NCBI GenBank assembly: GCA_049841155.1
Contig: JASGHI010000003.1
Span: forward strand, 1,426,001 to 1,490,000
Reading direction: 5' to 3'
Source: ZC4RG30 sp049841155
GTDB taxonomy: Bacteria > Pseudomonadota > Gammaproteobacteria > Steroidobacterales > Steroidobacteraceae
Length of the DNA stretch: 64,000 nucleotides
Made by a program: the position numbers and the translations under genes. The stretch's first letter is position 1; the number at the start of each line of letters is the position of its first letter. The notes beneath the pieces are model-generated. The model was not told the origin of the DNA. It ran no database searches and worked only from the letters and a program-made list of their open reading frames with translations. Positions 8,666 through 16,723 of the stretch are shown here, piece by piece.

Positions 8666-9723
8666 GCCGGCACCGCGCGCGCCGCCGGCTGCGGCGTCAC
8701 CCACATCGCGTCGCCGTAGCTGAAGAAACGGTAGCGCTCACGCACCGCATGGGCGTAGGCGGCGAGCACCTGCCCGCGCCCCGCGAAGGCCGAGACCAGC
8801 ATCAGCAGCGTCGACTCCGGCAGATGGAAATTGGTGATCAGCGCATCCACGACGCGGAAAGCATAGCCCGGCGTGATGAACAGGCGCGTGTCGCCGCGCC
8901 CGGCGTGCAGGCCGGTGCCCGGCGCGCCGGGCCGTTCGCCGCCCGCTGCGGATTCCAGCGCGCGCGCCACCGTGGTGCCCACGGCCACCACGCGCCCGCC
9001 CGCGGCGCGGCAGCGCGCCACGGCCGCGACGAGCTCCTCGCTGATCTCGTAGCGCTCGGCATGCATGACATGAGTCGCGATGTCATCGACGCGCACCGGC
9101 TGGAAGGTGCCCGCCCCCACATGCAGTGTCACCCGCCCGCGCGCGATGCCGCGCGCGTCCAGCTGCGCCACCAGCGCCTCATCGAAGTGCAGGCTGGCGG
9201 TCGGTGCTGCCACGGCCCCCGGTGCGCGGGCAAAGATGCTCTGGTAGCGCTCCGCGTCCGACGCATCGGCGGCCCGCCCGATGTAGGGCGGCAATGGCAT
9301 GGCGCCATGCGCGCCGAAGAACGCGAGCACCTCCTCCGGCGTGCGCACGCGCCACAGGTCCTCGTCACGCGCCAGTACCTCGACGTCGCCGCCCGCCGTT
9401 GCGATCACGAGGCCGGGCCGCACCGGCTTGCTGGCACGCAGCTGCACCAGTGCCTCGCGCTCGGCCACGGCGCGTTCGAGAAAAATCTCTACGCGCCCGC
9501 CCGAAGGCTTGGCGCCGAACAGGCGCGCCGGCACCACGCGCGTGTCGTTGAACACCATGAGGTCGGCGGACCCGAGCAGCGACGGCAGATCGGTGAACAT
9601 ACGATCCACAATGGCGCCATCACGGCCATCGAGGCACAGCAGACGGCTGGCCGAGCGCTGCGGCAAGGGCGCCTGCGCGATCAGCTCGGGAGGCAGTTCG
9701 TAGTGGAAATCAGCGCGGCGCAC
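8662..9723 (-). CDS. queA: S-adenosylmethionine:tRNA ribosyltransferase-isomerase
   Basis: Converts preQ1-modified tRNA to epoxyqueuosine-tRNA using the ribosyl group of AdoMet. It has 353 residues, matching the family (about 350). It begins with the family N-terminus FHYELPPELIAQAPLP and contains VFNDTRVVPARL (about residues 56-67), HVGAGTFQPVR (about 200-210) and the C-terminal INFHLPESTLLMLVSAFAG block. It is the first gene of the queA-tgt-yajC-secD-secF block. The PDZ-protein gene upstream on the same strand ends 91 bases away, so queA may have its own promoter in 9724-9814. Confidence 0.97.
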   Translation of the reverse strand: MRRADFHYELPPELIAQAPLPQRSASRLLCLDGRDGAIVDRMFTDLPSLLGSADLMVFNDTRVVPARLFGAKPSGGRVEIFLERAVAEREALVQLRASKPVRPGLVIATAGGDVEVLARDEDLWRVRTPEEVLAFFGAHGAMPLPPYIGRAADASDAERYQSIFARAPGAVAAPTASLHFDEALVAQLDARGIARGRVTLHVGAGTFQPVRVDDIATHVMHAERYEISEELVAAVARCRAAGGRVVAVGTTVARALESAAGGERPGAPGTGLHAGRGDTRLFITPGYAFRVVDALITNFHLPESTLLMLVSAFAGRGQVLAAYAHAVRERYRFFSYGDAMWVTPQPAARAVPA

Positions 9724-9814
9724 GGGCCGCGCATGTTAGGCAAGCGCGATGGTCACGTCCATGGACGTGAGCATCGGCCCCAGCGCTCCGGGGCCTTCAG
9801 CAACCCGGGAGCCT

Positions 9815-10771
9815 TCAGCCGCGCGGCGGGCGCGCCGCTGCGGGGCCGCCCTCACCACGCTGGCCGCGGAAGGCGCGCGGATCCTCCGGCAGCGTCACCT
9901 CGATGCTCTGCACGCGGCGCTCGCGCTGCACCTTCAGCACCAGCTTCTCGCCGGGCTGGTAGGAACTGAGAATGCGCGTGGCATGCGCGGCACTGCGCGG
10001 TTCGCGGCCGTCGATGGCGAGGACCACGTCGCCATCCTGCAGCCTGAACACACCGCCCTCGCCGGCACGTACCACCAGCACGCCGGCCTTCACGCCGAAA
10101 TAGCCGCCCAGACGCTCCGAGAGCGTCGCGAACTCCATGCCGCGGAAGCGGTCGGCGGAGCGGGGTGCGAAGCCGGGAACACCCGGACCACCGGGCATTC
10201 CTGCCCCCGGCATCCGCATGCCGGGGGCAGCACGGAACATGGCCACGCGCGGTGCGGCGCGCGGAGTGATGTCCAGCTCCATCCTGCGGCCGTCGCGCAG
10301 CACGGCCAGCTTCACCTTGAGACCGGGATCCAGCTCGCGCACGCGCTCGGCGAGCGCGCGGCCCGGCTCATCGTTGCCGGCGATGTCTGCGCCGCCGATG
10401 GCGGTGATCACGTCACCCACCTGCACGCCGGCTGCCTGGGCCGGCCCGCCAGGACTGATTGCCACGACACGGGCACCGCCATCAGCGCGCTGCCCCTGCA
10501 CCTGCACACCCAGAGTGGCGCGCGGCGGCGGCCCGCCGGCGAAGCGCCACTGCATGCGGCCCTGGGTATCGCGGCCCAGCTGCGCGGAAAGCTCGCCGAC
10601 CTCGCGCGCCGCGGCCGCCAGGCGCCCGCGTGCCGCATCGAGCTGCTGTTCCAGCTGCTGCTGCTGCCCGGCTGGCGCCGGCGTGGCCGGCTCCGCCGCA
10701 ACAGCGGCGCCACCCAGGCCGCACATCAGCCCCAGGGCAAGCAAGCGGCGGAGGGATGCATTCGGATTCAT
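9815..10771 (-). CDS. Exported protein with two PDZ domains, no protease domain
   Basis: 318 residues from the ATG preceded by AGGAG (7 bases). The N-terminus MNPNASLRRLLALGLM with the following Ala-rich stretch is a signal peptide with probable cleavage after AVAA. A coiled-coil-like Gln/Ala-rich stretch follows (about residues 30-70). The first PDZ domain (about 85-165) has a carboxylate-binding-like LGVQVQG and the GVQVGDVITAIGG turn; the second (about 215-300) has FRLQDGDVVLAIDG. A Gly/Met/Pro-rich linker separates them. There is no trypsin-like catalytic triad, so it is not a DegP/MucD protease. It follows the TM protein gene by 13 bases, so it likely belongs to the sigma-factor cluster. 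Function unknown. Confidence 0.8.
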   Translation of the reverse strand: MNPNASLRRLLALGLMCGLGGAAVAAEPATPAPAGQQQQLEQQLDAARGRLAAAAREVGELSAQLGRDTQGRMQWRFAGGPPPRATLGVQVQGQRADGGARVVAISPGGPAQAAGVQVGDVITAIGGADIAGNDEPGRALAERVRELDPGLKVKLAVLRDGRRMELDITPRAAPRVAMFRAAPGMRMPGAGMPGGPGVPGFAPRSADRFRGMEFATLSERLGGYFGVKAGVLVVRAGEGGVFRLQDGDVVLAIDGREPRSAAHATRILSSYQPGEKLVLKVQRERRVQSIEVTLPEDPRAFRGQRGEGGPAAARPPRG

Positions 10772-10784
10772 CGATGACTCCTGT

Positions 10785-11297
10785 TTAGTAATCGAGCAGG
10801 GCATGGGCATAGGTCACGTGCTGCAGCGAAGTTGCGAGCTGCTCGCGCGTCCATTGCAATTGCATCAGCTCCGCATCGGGCAGCGCCTCTGCGCCGCCGG
10901 TGGAAAGTGCTGCGTCGAACCAGGCAATGCGGTCCTCGAGTTCGTCGCGCAGCGCCGTGCGGCCCACATCCACCAGCGCGGGTTCGGCGGCGTCGGGGGC
11001 AGCTTCATCCACCTCGGGCGCCGCCGTGGCCGGCCCGGCAACGCGCACCGTCAGGCCCTGGTCCTGGCCCTGCAGCGAAAGACCGATGAGCACGCCCAAG
11101 GCGGCGACCGAGGCAGCCGCCGCCCACCCCGTGGCGCGGCGCCACGCGACAGCGCGGTCGCGGCGCCGCGCGAACTCATCGTAGTCATAAGGGGGTGGCG
11201 CGCAGGCATCCCGCTGGGCCAGTTCCTGCAGCGCCGCATCCTTCATCGCCAGCGCCTTCATGCCGAGGACGCCGCGACCGGATTCAGGGCTCGACAT
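10785..11297 (-). CDS. Single-TM protein downstream of ECF sigma factor, candidate anti-sigma factor
   Basis: 170 residues. The chosen ATG at 11297 has a strong AGGAGG ribosome site 6 bases upstream, although it lies 40 bases inside the sigma-factor gene. A second ATG at 11261 overlaps the sigma stop as ATGA but has no visible ribosome site. The cytoplasmic N-terminal part (about residues 1-65) is charged, with one hydrophobic helix at about 68-88 (AAAASVAALGVLIGL), then an acidic Ala-rich periplasmic part. This topology and its place fit an anti-sigma factor, but there is no zinc-binding HxxxCxxC motif and no recognisable family. The role is inference. Confidence 0.6.
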   Translation of the reverse strand: MSSPESGRGVLGMKALAMKDAALQELAQRDACAPPPYDYDEFARRRDRAVAWRRATGWAAAASVAALGVLIGLSLQGQDQGLTVRVAGPATAAPEVDEAAPDAAEPALVDVGRTALRDELEDRIAWFDAALSTGGAEALPDAELMQLQWTREQLATSLQHVTYAHALLDY

Positions 11298-11854
11298 GCA
11301 GAATCCTCCTCTACCGGAGCAAGCAGCAGACGCAACGCCGCATGGGCCCGCGAGAGCTGCGATTTGGAAAAACTGGTGCTGCGGCCGAAACCGGCCGCGA
11401 TCTGCTCGTGAGTAAGGCCCTCGGCATCGTGCAGCCACAGCACAGCGCGGGCGGTGGGCGCAAGCTGCGCCAGCGCGCGTTCCAGGTCCAACGCGTCGGC
11501 CAGGCCAGGTTCGGCGGACACCGGTTCGAAACTGCCTTCGCTCACCTCGAACAGCGCGCGCCGCGCCCGCTGCCACGGCGAGCGCAGGTACATGAGGCAG
11601 TGGCGCAGCACGATCTGCCGCACCCAGATCCCGAAAGGCGCCTCGCCGCGGAAGCTCCCCGCCTGCTGCAGCACCGCGAGCATGGCATCCTGGAAGATGT
11701 CCTCCGCAGCCGCCCAGTCGCGCACTAGGCGCCGGATCAGCGCAAAGCAGGGCCCCGCCAGTTGTCCGTACAGCGCACGGGTCGCAGCCGGGTCCGCCGC
11801 AGCGATCCGCTGCAGCACCTCGCCGTCGACCTGGATGCCGATGAAGCTGCCCAC
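11258..11854 (-). CDS. ECF-type RNA polymerase sigma factor
   Basis: 198 residues. Region 2 (about residues 25-95) includes the core-binding segment RDWAAAEDIFQDAMLAVLQQ and the region 2.3/2.4 stretch FRGEAPFGIWVRQIVLRHCL. Region 4 (about 125-185) contains the helix-turn-helix around GLTHEQIAAGFGRSTSFSKSQLSRA. Length and two-domain layout fit the extracytoplasmic-function group. The only start fitting the family length is GTG; an AGGGA lies very close upstream, and no better start is seen. Its 3' end overlaps the candidate anti-sigma gene. Target promoters cannot be read from this window, but autoregulation upstream of 11854 is likely by analogy. Confidence 0.85.
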   Translation of the reverse strand: MGSFIGIQVDGEVLQRIAAADPAATRALYGQLAGPCFALIRRLVRDWAAAEDIFQDAMLAVLQQAGSFRGEAPFGIWVRQIVLRHCLMYLRSPWQRARRALFEVSEGSFEPVSAEPGLADALDLERALAQLAPTARAVLWLHDAEGLTHEQIAAGFGRSTSFSKSQLSRAHAALRLLLAPVEEDSACRALNPVAASSA

Positions 11855-11935
11855 ATCCCTAAGATGCGCCAGCGGGCAAAAAGGTCGCAGCGGAGGAACA
11901 AATTTCCGCCTATCCTTCGCCTCCCCGCACCCGAG

Positions 11936-12022
11936 GCCCGTGTGGCGGAACTGGTAGACGCAGCAGACTCAAAATCTGCCGACCGCAAGGTCATGTCCGT
12001 TCGATTCGGACCACGGGCACCA
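11936..12022 (+). tRNA. tRNA-Leu (CAA anticodon)
   Basis: 87 bases including an encoded CCA end. The acceptor stem GCCCGTG (11936-11942) pairs perfectly with CACGGGC (12012-12018). The anticodon stem GCAGA/TCTGC encloses CTCAAAA, putting anticodon CAA at 11970-11972, which reads UUG. A long variable arm (GACCGCAAGGTC) marks a class II tRNA, and the T arm GTCCG-TTCGATT-CGGAC is intact. A TATCCT hexamer at about 11911-11916 could be its -10 element. Confidence 0.97.
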
Positions 12023-12044
12023 GCATGCCGATGGCGTTCAGAAC

Positions 12045-12072
12045 GAAGGTCGCCCGTTGCCGGGCGACCTTC
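12045..12072. terminator. Strong hairpin after tRNA-Leu, between convergent units
   Basis: A perfect 12-bp stem, GAAGGTCGCCCG (12045-12056) with its complement (12061-12072), has a TTGC loop. It starts 23 bases after the tRNA and lies 27 bases from the end of the TonB receptor gene on the other strand. On the plus strand it is followed by TTGCTC, a weak T-rich tail. It probably ends both transcripts. Confidence 0.65.
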
Positions 12073-12098
12073 TTGCTCAAGTTACCGGCACGATTTCA

Positions 12099-14399
12099 CT
12101 AGAAGCCGTGGCGCCACTGCAGTCCGACCTGCCGCGGCCGCGCCAGGACCACCAGCACATTGGGCAGCGTCACCCCATTGAACTGGCGGGTCTCGTTGAT
12201 CGGAGCCCGGTAGTCACCCAGGTTCGCCCGCGTATCGGCGATGTTGTTGATGTACAGCGACAGTTCCGAGGTATCCCAGCGGGCACCGAACCTGATATTG
12301 GCGAGGTTGTAGGCACCGCGCATCTGCGGATTGGCGCTGCCGCCGTTCGCGGACAGGCTCTTGTCGACGTACGACCAGTCGCCGGAGGCGAAGCCGCTGA
12401 GGCCCGAGCGCAGCTCGTGCTCGTAAACGAGGCCAAACGTCGCATTCTTGCGGGGAACACCATAGACCGGCGAGCCCACCGCCTGACCGGTGCTTCCGCC
12501 GGCATTGTCGACGATCTTGGCATCCGTCGAACCGAAGCCAAAGCGCACGCTCAGATCCTGCGTGACACGGCCGTTGATCTCGAACTCGAAGCCCCGGACC
12601 CTGGCCGCACCGGCATTGCCCGTGAACTGCTGGCCGCAGGAGGGCAGATACACGCTCTGCTGGATGTCCTTCCAGTCGGTCTGGAAGACGGAGCCCGTCA
12701 TCAGCATTCTTCCCACACTGCCCTTGGCACCCAGCTCGTAGGACCAGACATTGTCCGATTCATAGCCGGCGGCGACCTTCGCGCGCGTCACGCCCAGGCG
12801 CGCCAGGTCGGGATCACACTGGGCGATGAGCGAGCTGTTGCCTGGCCCACCCGGCCGGAACCCCTTCGCAGCCGTGGCATACACCGAGCTGCCTGTCGTC
12901 GGTTCGAACAGGATGCTGAACTTGGGGCTGTAGCCGGCGGTCTTCACGTGCGTGTAGGTATCGCGGTTGACGAAGACATCACCGCGGATGCCGGTGTAGT
13001 TGTTCTGCTCCAGCCAGTAACGACGCAGGCCGGCCGTCAGGGAGAGCTTCGTGATCGGCTTGTAGTACAGCTCACCGAAGATCGCCTTCTGCGTGTTGTG
13101 GCTGCTGCCCAGCGTATCCTGCCAGTTGTCGCCAGCGAGGATGACCGGAGGAGTCGCAACCGCGGCGGCGGCGGCAAGGCCGTCGATGACGCGCGGCTCG
13201 CCGCGGTTGTGGCCATCCTCCTTGGAGTAGTACAGACCCAGCAGACCGCTGATGCCGAAGATCGGCTCCACGGCCAGGCGCAGTTCCTGCTGCAGGTTCC
13301 CCGAGCTCGAACTGCCTGCCTGTTGCGCCGGCCCGGTGTACACGTAGCCGTAGCGGGTCCGCACGGCCTGGCGCATCGCCTCGGTGACGTCGTTGTTGGT
13401 CTTGTTGGAACGGTCGTAGTAGCTGGTTGCAGAGGTCAGCCCCCAGCCGGTGCCCTCGTATTTCAGCGTCAGCGAAGGCAGGAACCAGCGGGTCTGGTCG
13501 AAGATGCGGATATCGGCCGCCCGAGCTACTGTGAGGTCGCCCGGCGGATCGAACTTGTCCTGGCCTCGATATACAGTACTGAAGCCATAGGGCCAGTTCT
13601 CCCACTGGGCGAGCAGTTTCACATCCGCCGTGAAATTCGGCGTGAACTGCACGAACGCACCGATCGACCCGCCATAGTGGAAGGTTTCACCGGTTCCCTT
13701 GCGGCTTGCCGGGTATTTGCCGGCCAGGTCCATGGGGAAGGTCTTGGTGATGAAGCCGGAATCGTGGTTGACGAACGCCATGGCGCGAACCGCAACCTTG
13801 TCCGGAATCACCACCGTGTTGCCGATGAGGGATCCGTTGTAGTCCGGCTGACCGCCGTTCTTGGTGTAGCCGCCGCTCAACTGGTACTTGAGCTCGGGGC
13901 CCGCGAACGAGGGCCGCTTGGTGATGATGCGCACGTTGCCGCCGATGGAGCTGGCGCCGAACAGCGTACCCTGCGGTCCCTTCTGCACCTCGATGCGCTC
14001 CACGTCCACGATGCGCGGGTTCTCGGTGGCCGGAATGGCCGTGTCATCGATGTAGAAAGAGGTGGTATTGGCTCCCGCGATGCCGCGGATCGTCACGCCA
14101 CGGCTCGCGGACGGAGAGCCGGCAAATGAACCGGAACCGCCTTCCAGGAAGACCAGGTTGGGAACCTTGTTGCCGTAATCGTTGAAGCTGCGGATGTTGT
14201 AGTCGGCCAGCACCTGATCGCTCATGACGGTGATGGTCTGCGGCACCTCGACGATGCTCTCGTCGCGCTTGCGCGCCGAAACCACGATCTCGGCGAGATC
14301 ATCGCCACCGGCTGCCTGCGCCAGGGACTCGCCGGGCAGTGCAAGGGCGACAGCAAGTGCAATCAGGGAAATGCTCGGCAATTTGTCACGCATTTTCAC
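12099..14399 (-). CDS. TonB-dependent outer membrane receptor
   Basis: 766 residues, a typical receptor length. It has an N-terminal signal peptide (about residues 1-27, cleavage near SLAQA), then a plug domain with the family pattern EIVVSARKRDESIVEVPQTI (about 36-55) and RVTIRG-like and GPQGTLFG motifs (about 130-145). The remainder is a 22-strand-type beta-barrel ending in RQVGLQWRHGF with the terminal aromatic residue needed for BAM insertion. The plug style is that of receptors common in sphingomonads and Steroidobacter-like bacteria. The substrate is unknown. It is transcribed away from the DUF6152 and duplicated-protein genes, so the three may share a regulated region. Confidence 0.93.
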   Translation of the reverse strand: MKMRDKLPSISLIALAVALALPGESLAQAAGGDDLAEIVVSARKRDESIVEVPQTITVMSDQVLADYNIRSFNDYGNKVPNLVFLEGGSGSFAGSPSASRGVTIRGIAGANTTSFYIDDTAIPATENPRIVDVERIEVQKGPQGTLFGASSIGGNVRIITKRPSFAGPELKYQLSGGYTKNGGQPDYNGSLIGNTVVIPDKVAVRAMAFVNHDSGFITKTFPMDLAGKYPASRKGTGETFHYGGSIGAFVQFTPNFTADVKLLAQWENWPYGFSTVYRGQDKFDPPGDLTVARAADIRIFDQTRWFLPSLTLKYEGTGWGLTSATSYYDRSNKTNNDVTEAMRQAVRTRYGYVYTGPAQQAGSSSSGNLQQELRLAVEPIFGISGLLGLYYSKEDGHNRGEPRVIDGLAAAAAVATPPVILAGDNWQDTLGSSHNTQKAIFGELYYKPITKLSLTAGLRRYWLEQNNYTGIRGDVFVNRDTYTHVKTAGYSPKFSILFEPTTGSSVYATAAKGFRPGGPGNSSLIAQCDPDLARLGVTRAKVAAGYESDNVWSYELGAKGSVGRMLMTGSVFQTDWKDIQQSVYLPSCGQQFTGNAGAARVRGFEFEINGRVTQDLSVRFGFGSTDAKIVDNAGGSTGQAVGSPVYGVPRKNATFGLVYEHELRSGLSGFASGDWSYVDKSLSANGGSANPQMRGAYNLANIRFGARWDTSELSLYINNIADTRANLGDYRAPINETRQFNGVTLPNVLVVLARPRQVGLQWRHGF

Positions 14400-14683
14400 G
14401 TTCTCTCCCTCAGCTTGAATTCAGGAATTGGAAAGATTTGGGTAACGACGATGCCCTTACCGCAGGGATTCCTGCCCCACTGTGTGACAAGTTACCCTCT
14501 AGTTTTACATATATATCATCGTATATCGGAAGGCACAACGACTGCCGGGGCACCAGCATGCGGATGGCGCCCAGCCTTGTGCGCTTGTTGTGCGTGAAGG
14601 ATATACCTTACTGTATACCCTGCGAAATTGTATTCACGTTCAAGGCCACAGCCGCCAACAAGGCACGGCCCGGGGGATGACTC
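14400..14683. promoter_or_regulatory. Divergent intergenic region, AT-rich island
   Basis: This 284-base gap separates the TonB receptor and the DUF6152 gene and must hold both promoters. It is much more AT-rich than its surroundings, with an ATATATCATCGTATAT stretch near 14512-14527 and two TATACC hexamers 12 bases apart (about 14600-14623) in a GATATACCTTACTGTATACC segment. The latter could include the -10 region of the plus-strand genes. No regulator gene is adjacent, so the factor that would bind here is unknown. No ORF was supported inside it. Confidence 0.5.
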
Positions 14684-15079
14684 ATGAGCACGAGACGACG
14701 GATACGCTTGACGGTCGCGGCGGCCGCATTCGGCCTGGCCGGGCTCGGCACGACATTGGCCCACCACTCCCAATCGCAGTTCGAAACAGTCAAGGTGGTG
14801 AGCATCGAGGGCACGTTCACGGCCATCAGCTGGAGCAATCCGCATACGCTGTTTTTCCTCAATGCCCGGCCGGCGGATGCGGCCAATGCAACATTGCAGC
14901 ATTGGGAAGTCGAGGGGCCGGGGCCGCGGGGGCTCGAAAACGCGGGCTGGACCAAAGGCATGTCCAAAGTGGGCGACAAGGTCGTGATAACGGGGCGCCC
15001 GCGCAGGGACGGAAAGCCAGAGCTTCTGCTCACCAAGCTCGTGCTTGCCGACGGCACGGTGTTCAACTTCAAGCCATAG
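14684..15079 (+). CDS. DUF6152 family exported protein
   Basis: 131 residues. The N-terminal basic stretch and hydrophobic core (about residues 8-24) form a signal peptide ending near TTLAHHS. The mature part begins with the HHS motif and has the family pattern of an EGTFTAISWSNPHTLFFL segment (about 42-59). That segment resembles the small OB-like DUF6152 domain. The family has no assigned function. The start has a GGGGG-rich upstream sequence (GGGGGATGACTC), and the longer options are not supported. It is followed by the duplicated-domain gene 75 bases downstream on the same strand, and is probably co-transcribed with it. Confidence 0.8.
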   Translation: MSTRRRIRLTVAAAAFGLAGLGTTLAHHSQSQFETVKVVSIEGTFTAISWSNPHTLFFLNARPADAANATLQHWEVEGPGPRGLENAGWTKGMSKVGDKVVITGRPRRDGKPELLLTKLVLADGTVFNFKP

Positions 15080-15154
15080 TTGAGATGCGGCTCAGGGGCA
15101 TGGACGTGCACCCATGCCTTCCGCAGTTCCCGCTTCTCTCCAGGGAGTAGTTCG

Positions 15155-16663
15155 ATGACGAGTATGCCAAGGCTCTTCGGCCGGGCGGGGCGACGGCAGG
15201 ACGGCCTGCTCCTCCTGTTCGTTCTGTGTCTCGTGTCTGTCGGCGCGCCCTCAGCCGCGATCGCGCAAGTGCCGCCAGGCTGGGTCGGAGTGTGGGCGGG
15301 AGCATCGCGCAACCCTCCCCCTGGCGCGCCACCGCCGGAACTGCTGTACGACCAGCTGGAGGTGGACATCCTGAAGCATCTGCAGCCTTGGGCGCTCGCA
15401 AAGCATGACACCACCGAGTGGAACATCGACGACACGGGGCAGGTCTGCAAACCGGTTGGCATGTTCCGGCAAGGCCACGAGGGAAGCGGCGGATTCCGCT
15501 TCGTCGAGGCTCCGGGCAAGCTGTACCAGATGTGGTTTTCGGTGGAGATGTTCAATCTGCGCCGGATCTACCTGGACTCTCCGCATCCCAAGGATGTGCC
15601 CATCACCCTCAACGGGGATGCGCGCGGCCATTGGGAAGGCGATACGTTCGTCGTCGATATCGTGGGTTTCAGCGACCGGTCGTGGCTGGGATCTGATCGG
15701 CACCCGCATACCGAAGAGCTGCATGTCGTCGAGCGCTACCGCCTGTTCGGCGACGGCGCGTACATGGAATTGCGGGTTTTCGTCTGGGACCGCAAGGCGT
15801 TCACGACGCCTTATACCTACACGCGGTACTACAAGAAGATGCCGGAGGAGACGGTCGCCAAGGAGAACGTCTGCAACATCCTGCCGCCGGGCGAGAATCT
15901 CTGGCGTGTTCGCCGCGATGCGTTGCTGGCCGAACAGGCGGCCATCTTTTCTCAATTCATGGACGAGTACAAAGACCGTCCGGTGCCGGTGGTGAACGAG
16001 CCGGCCGCCGGCACGGGCGCCAGCGCACCTGCCAATCCGCCTGCCAGTGCGGCGACATTGCTGCCGCAGGCCCGCGCATTGGTCGGCGTCTATGCAGTAC
16101 TGCCACCCGAGACGGCAACCGCGGGCGGACGACGGGGATCGGGACCGCTGGTACGCCTGCCCTTGCGACCGGCGGCCGCTGCGACGGCGCGTGAAAGGGA
16201 TATGACGCTCGACCCGGTGGCGCATTGCCAGGCGATCGGACCGTTCCGCATGATGGGGCGCGCCAATACCCGCCTCGAACTGGTTGCGACACCGCAGCAG
16301 TTCACGATGGTCTTCGAGGAGGTCGCGCTCGGCAACCGGCGCGAGGTGTACATGCGTAGCCAGCATCCGGCCAAGTACGAACCGACATGGCTGGGCGACT
16401 CGATGGGTTCATGGGACGGCGACACACTGGTGGTCGAGACCGTCGGCTTCAACGACCGGACCTGGCTCAGCGACGACGGTGCGCCGCATGGCGAACACCT
16501 GCGGGTCGTTGAACGCTATCGGCCGGTCGAGGATGGGAAATACCTCGAGGTGCAGGTGACGGCCACCGATCCCGATGTGCTCACGGCGCCTTATACCTAC
16601 ACGCGGTACTACGCCAGGCTGGACACGGAACTCATCGAACGCTTCTGCAACGAAGATCCCTGA
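15155..16663 (+). CDS. Exported protein with two homologous halves, function unknown
   Basis: 502 residues with an N-terminal signal peptide (hydrophobic LLLLFVLCLVSVGAP, about residues 18-32). The start is the ATG with AGGGAG upstream. Two tandem copies of one domain are visible, about residues 60-255 and 345-502. Each carries a W-x-GDT-x-VV motif (HWEGDTFVVD and SWDGDTLVVE), a GF-x-DR-x-WL segment, a VVERYR motif, then the same PYTYTRYY block about 30 residues later. A conserved Cys follows each. An Ala/Pro-rich linker separates the copies (about 285-340). Such domains accompany TonB receptor loci in Steroidobacter-like bacteria, but I cannot assign a biochemical role. Confidence 0.75.
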   Translation: MTSMPRLFGRAGRRQDGLLLLFVLCLVSVGAPSAAIAQVPPGWVGVWAGASRNPPPGAPPPELLYDQLEVDILKHLQPWALAKHDTTEWNIDDTGQVCKPVGMFRQGHEGSGGFRFVEAPGKLYQMWFSVEMFNLRRIYLDSPHPKDVPITLNGDARGHWEGDTFVVDIVGFSDRSWLGSDRHPHTEELHVVERYRLFGDGAYMELRVFVWDRKAFTTPYTYTRYYKKMPEETVAKENVCNILPPGENLWRVRRDALLAEQAAIFSQFMDEYKDRPVPVVNEPAAGTGASAPANPPASAATLLPQARALVGVYAVLPPETATAGGRRGSGPLVRLPLRPAAAATARERDMTLDPVAHCQAIGPFRMMGRANTRLELVATPQQFTMVFEEVALGNRREVYMRSQHPAKYEPTWLGDSMGSWDGDTLVVETVGFNDRTWLSDDGAPHGEHLRVVERYRPVEDGKYLEVQVTATDPDVLTAPYTYTRYYARLDTELIERFCNEDP

Positions 16664-16669
16664 GCCAGG

Positions 16670-16699
16670 GCGCAGGGCCGGCGATGTCTGGCCCTGCGC
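16670..16699 (+). terminator. Hairpin terminator after duplicated-domain gene
   Basis: A perfect 10-bp stem, GCGCAGGGCC (16670-16679) and GGCCCTGCGC (16690-16699), with a 10-base loop, followed by TTGCTTCGCGCTT. It begins 7 bases after the upstream stop codon, and the next gene starts 25 bases downstream. It likely separates that gene into its own unit. Confidence 0.65.
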
Positions 16700-16723
16700 T
16701 TGCTTCGCGCTTATAGTCGGCAA

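Noticed and set aside
11737..11994. A short minus-strand ORF overlapping the tRNA-Leu gene
   Set aside because: It runs across the tRNA on the opposite strand and overlaps the sigma factor in another frame, with no homology.
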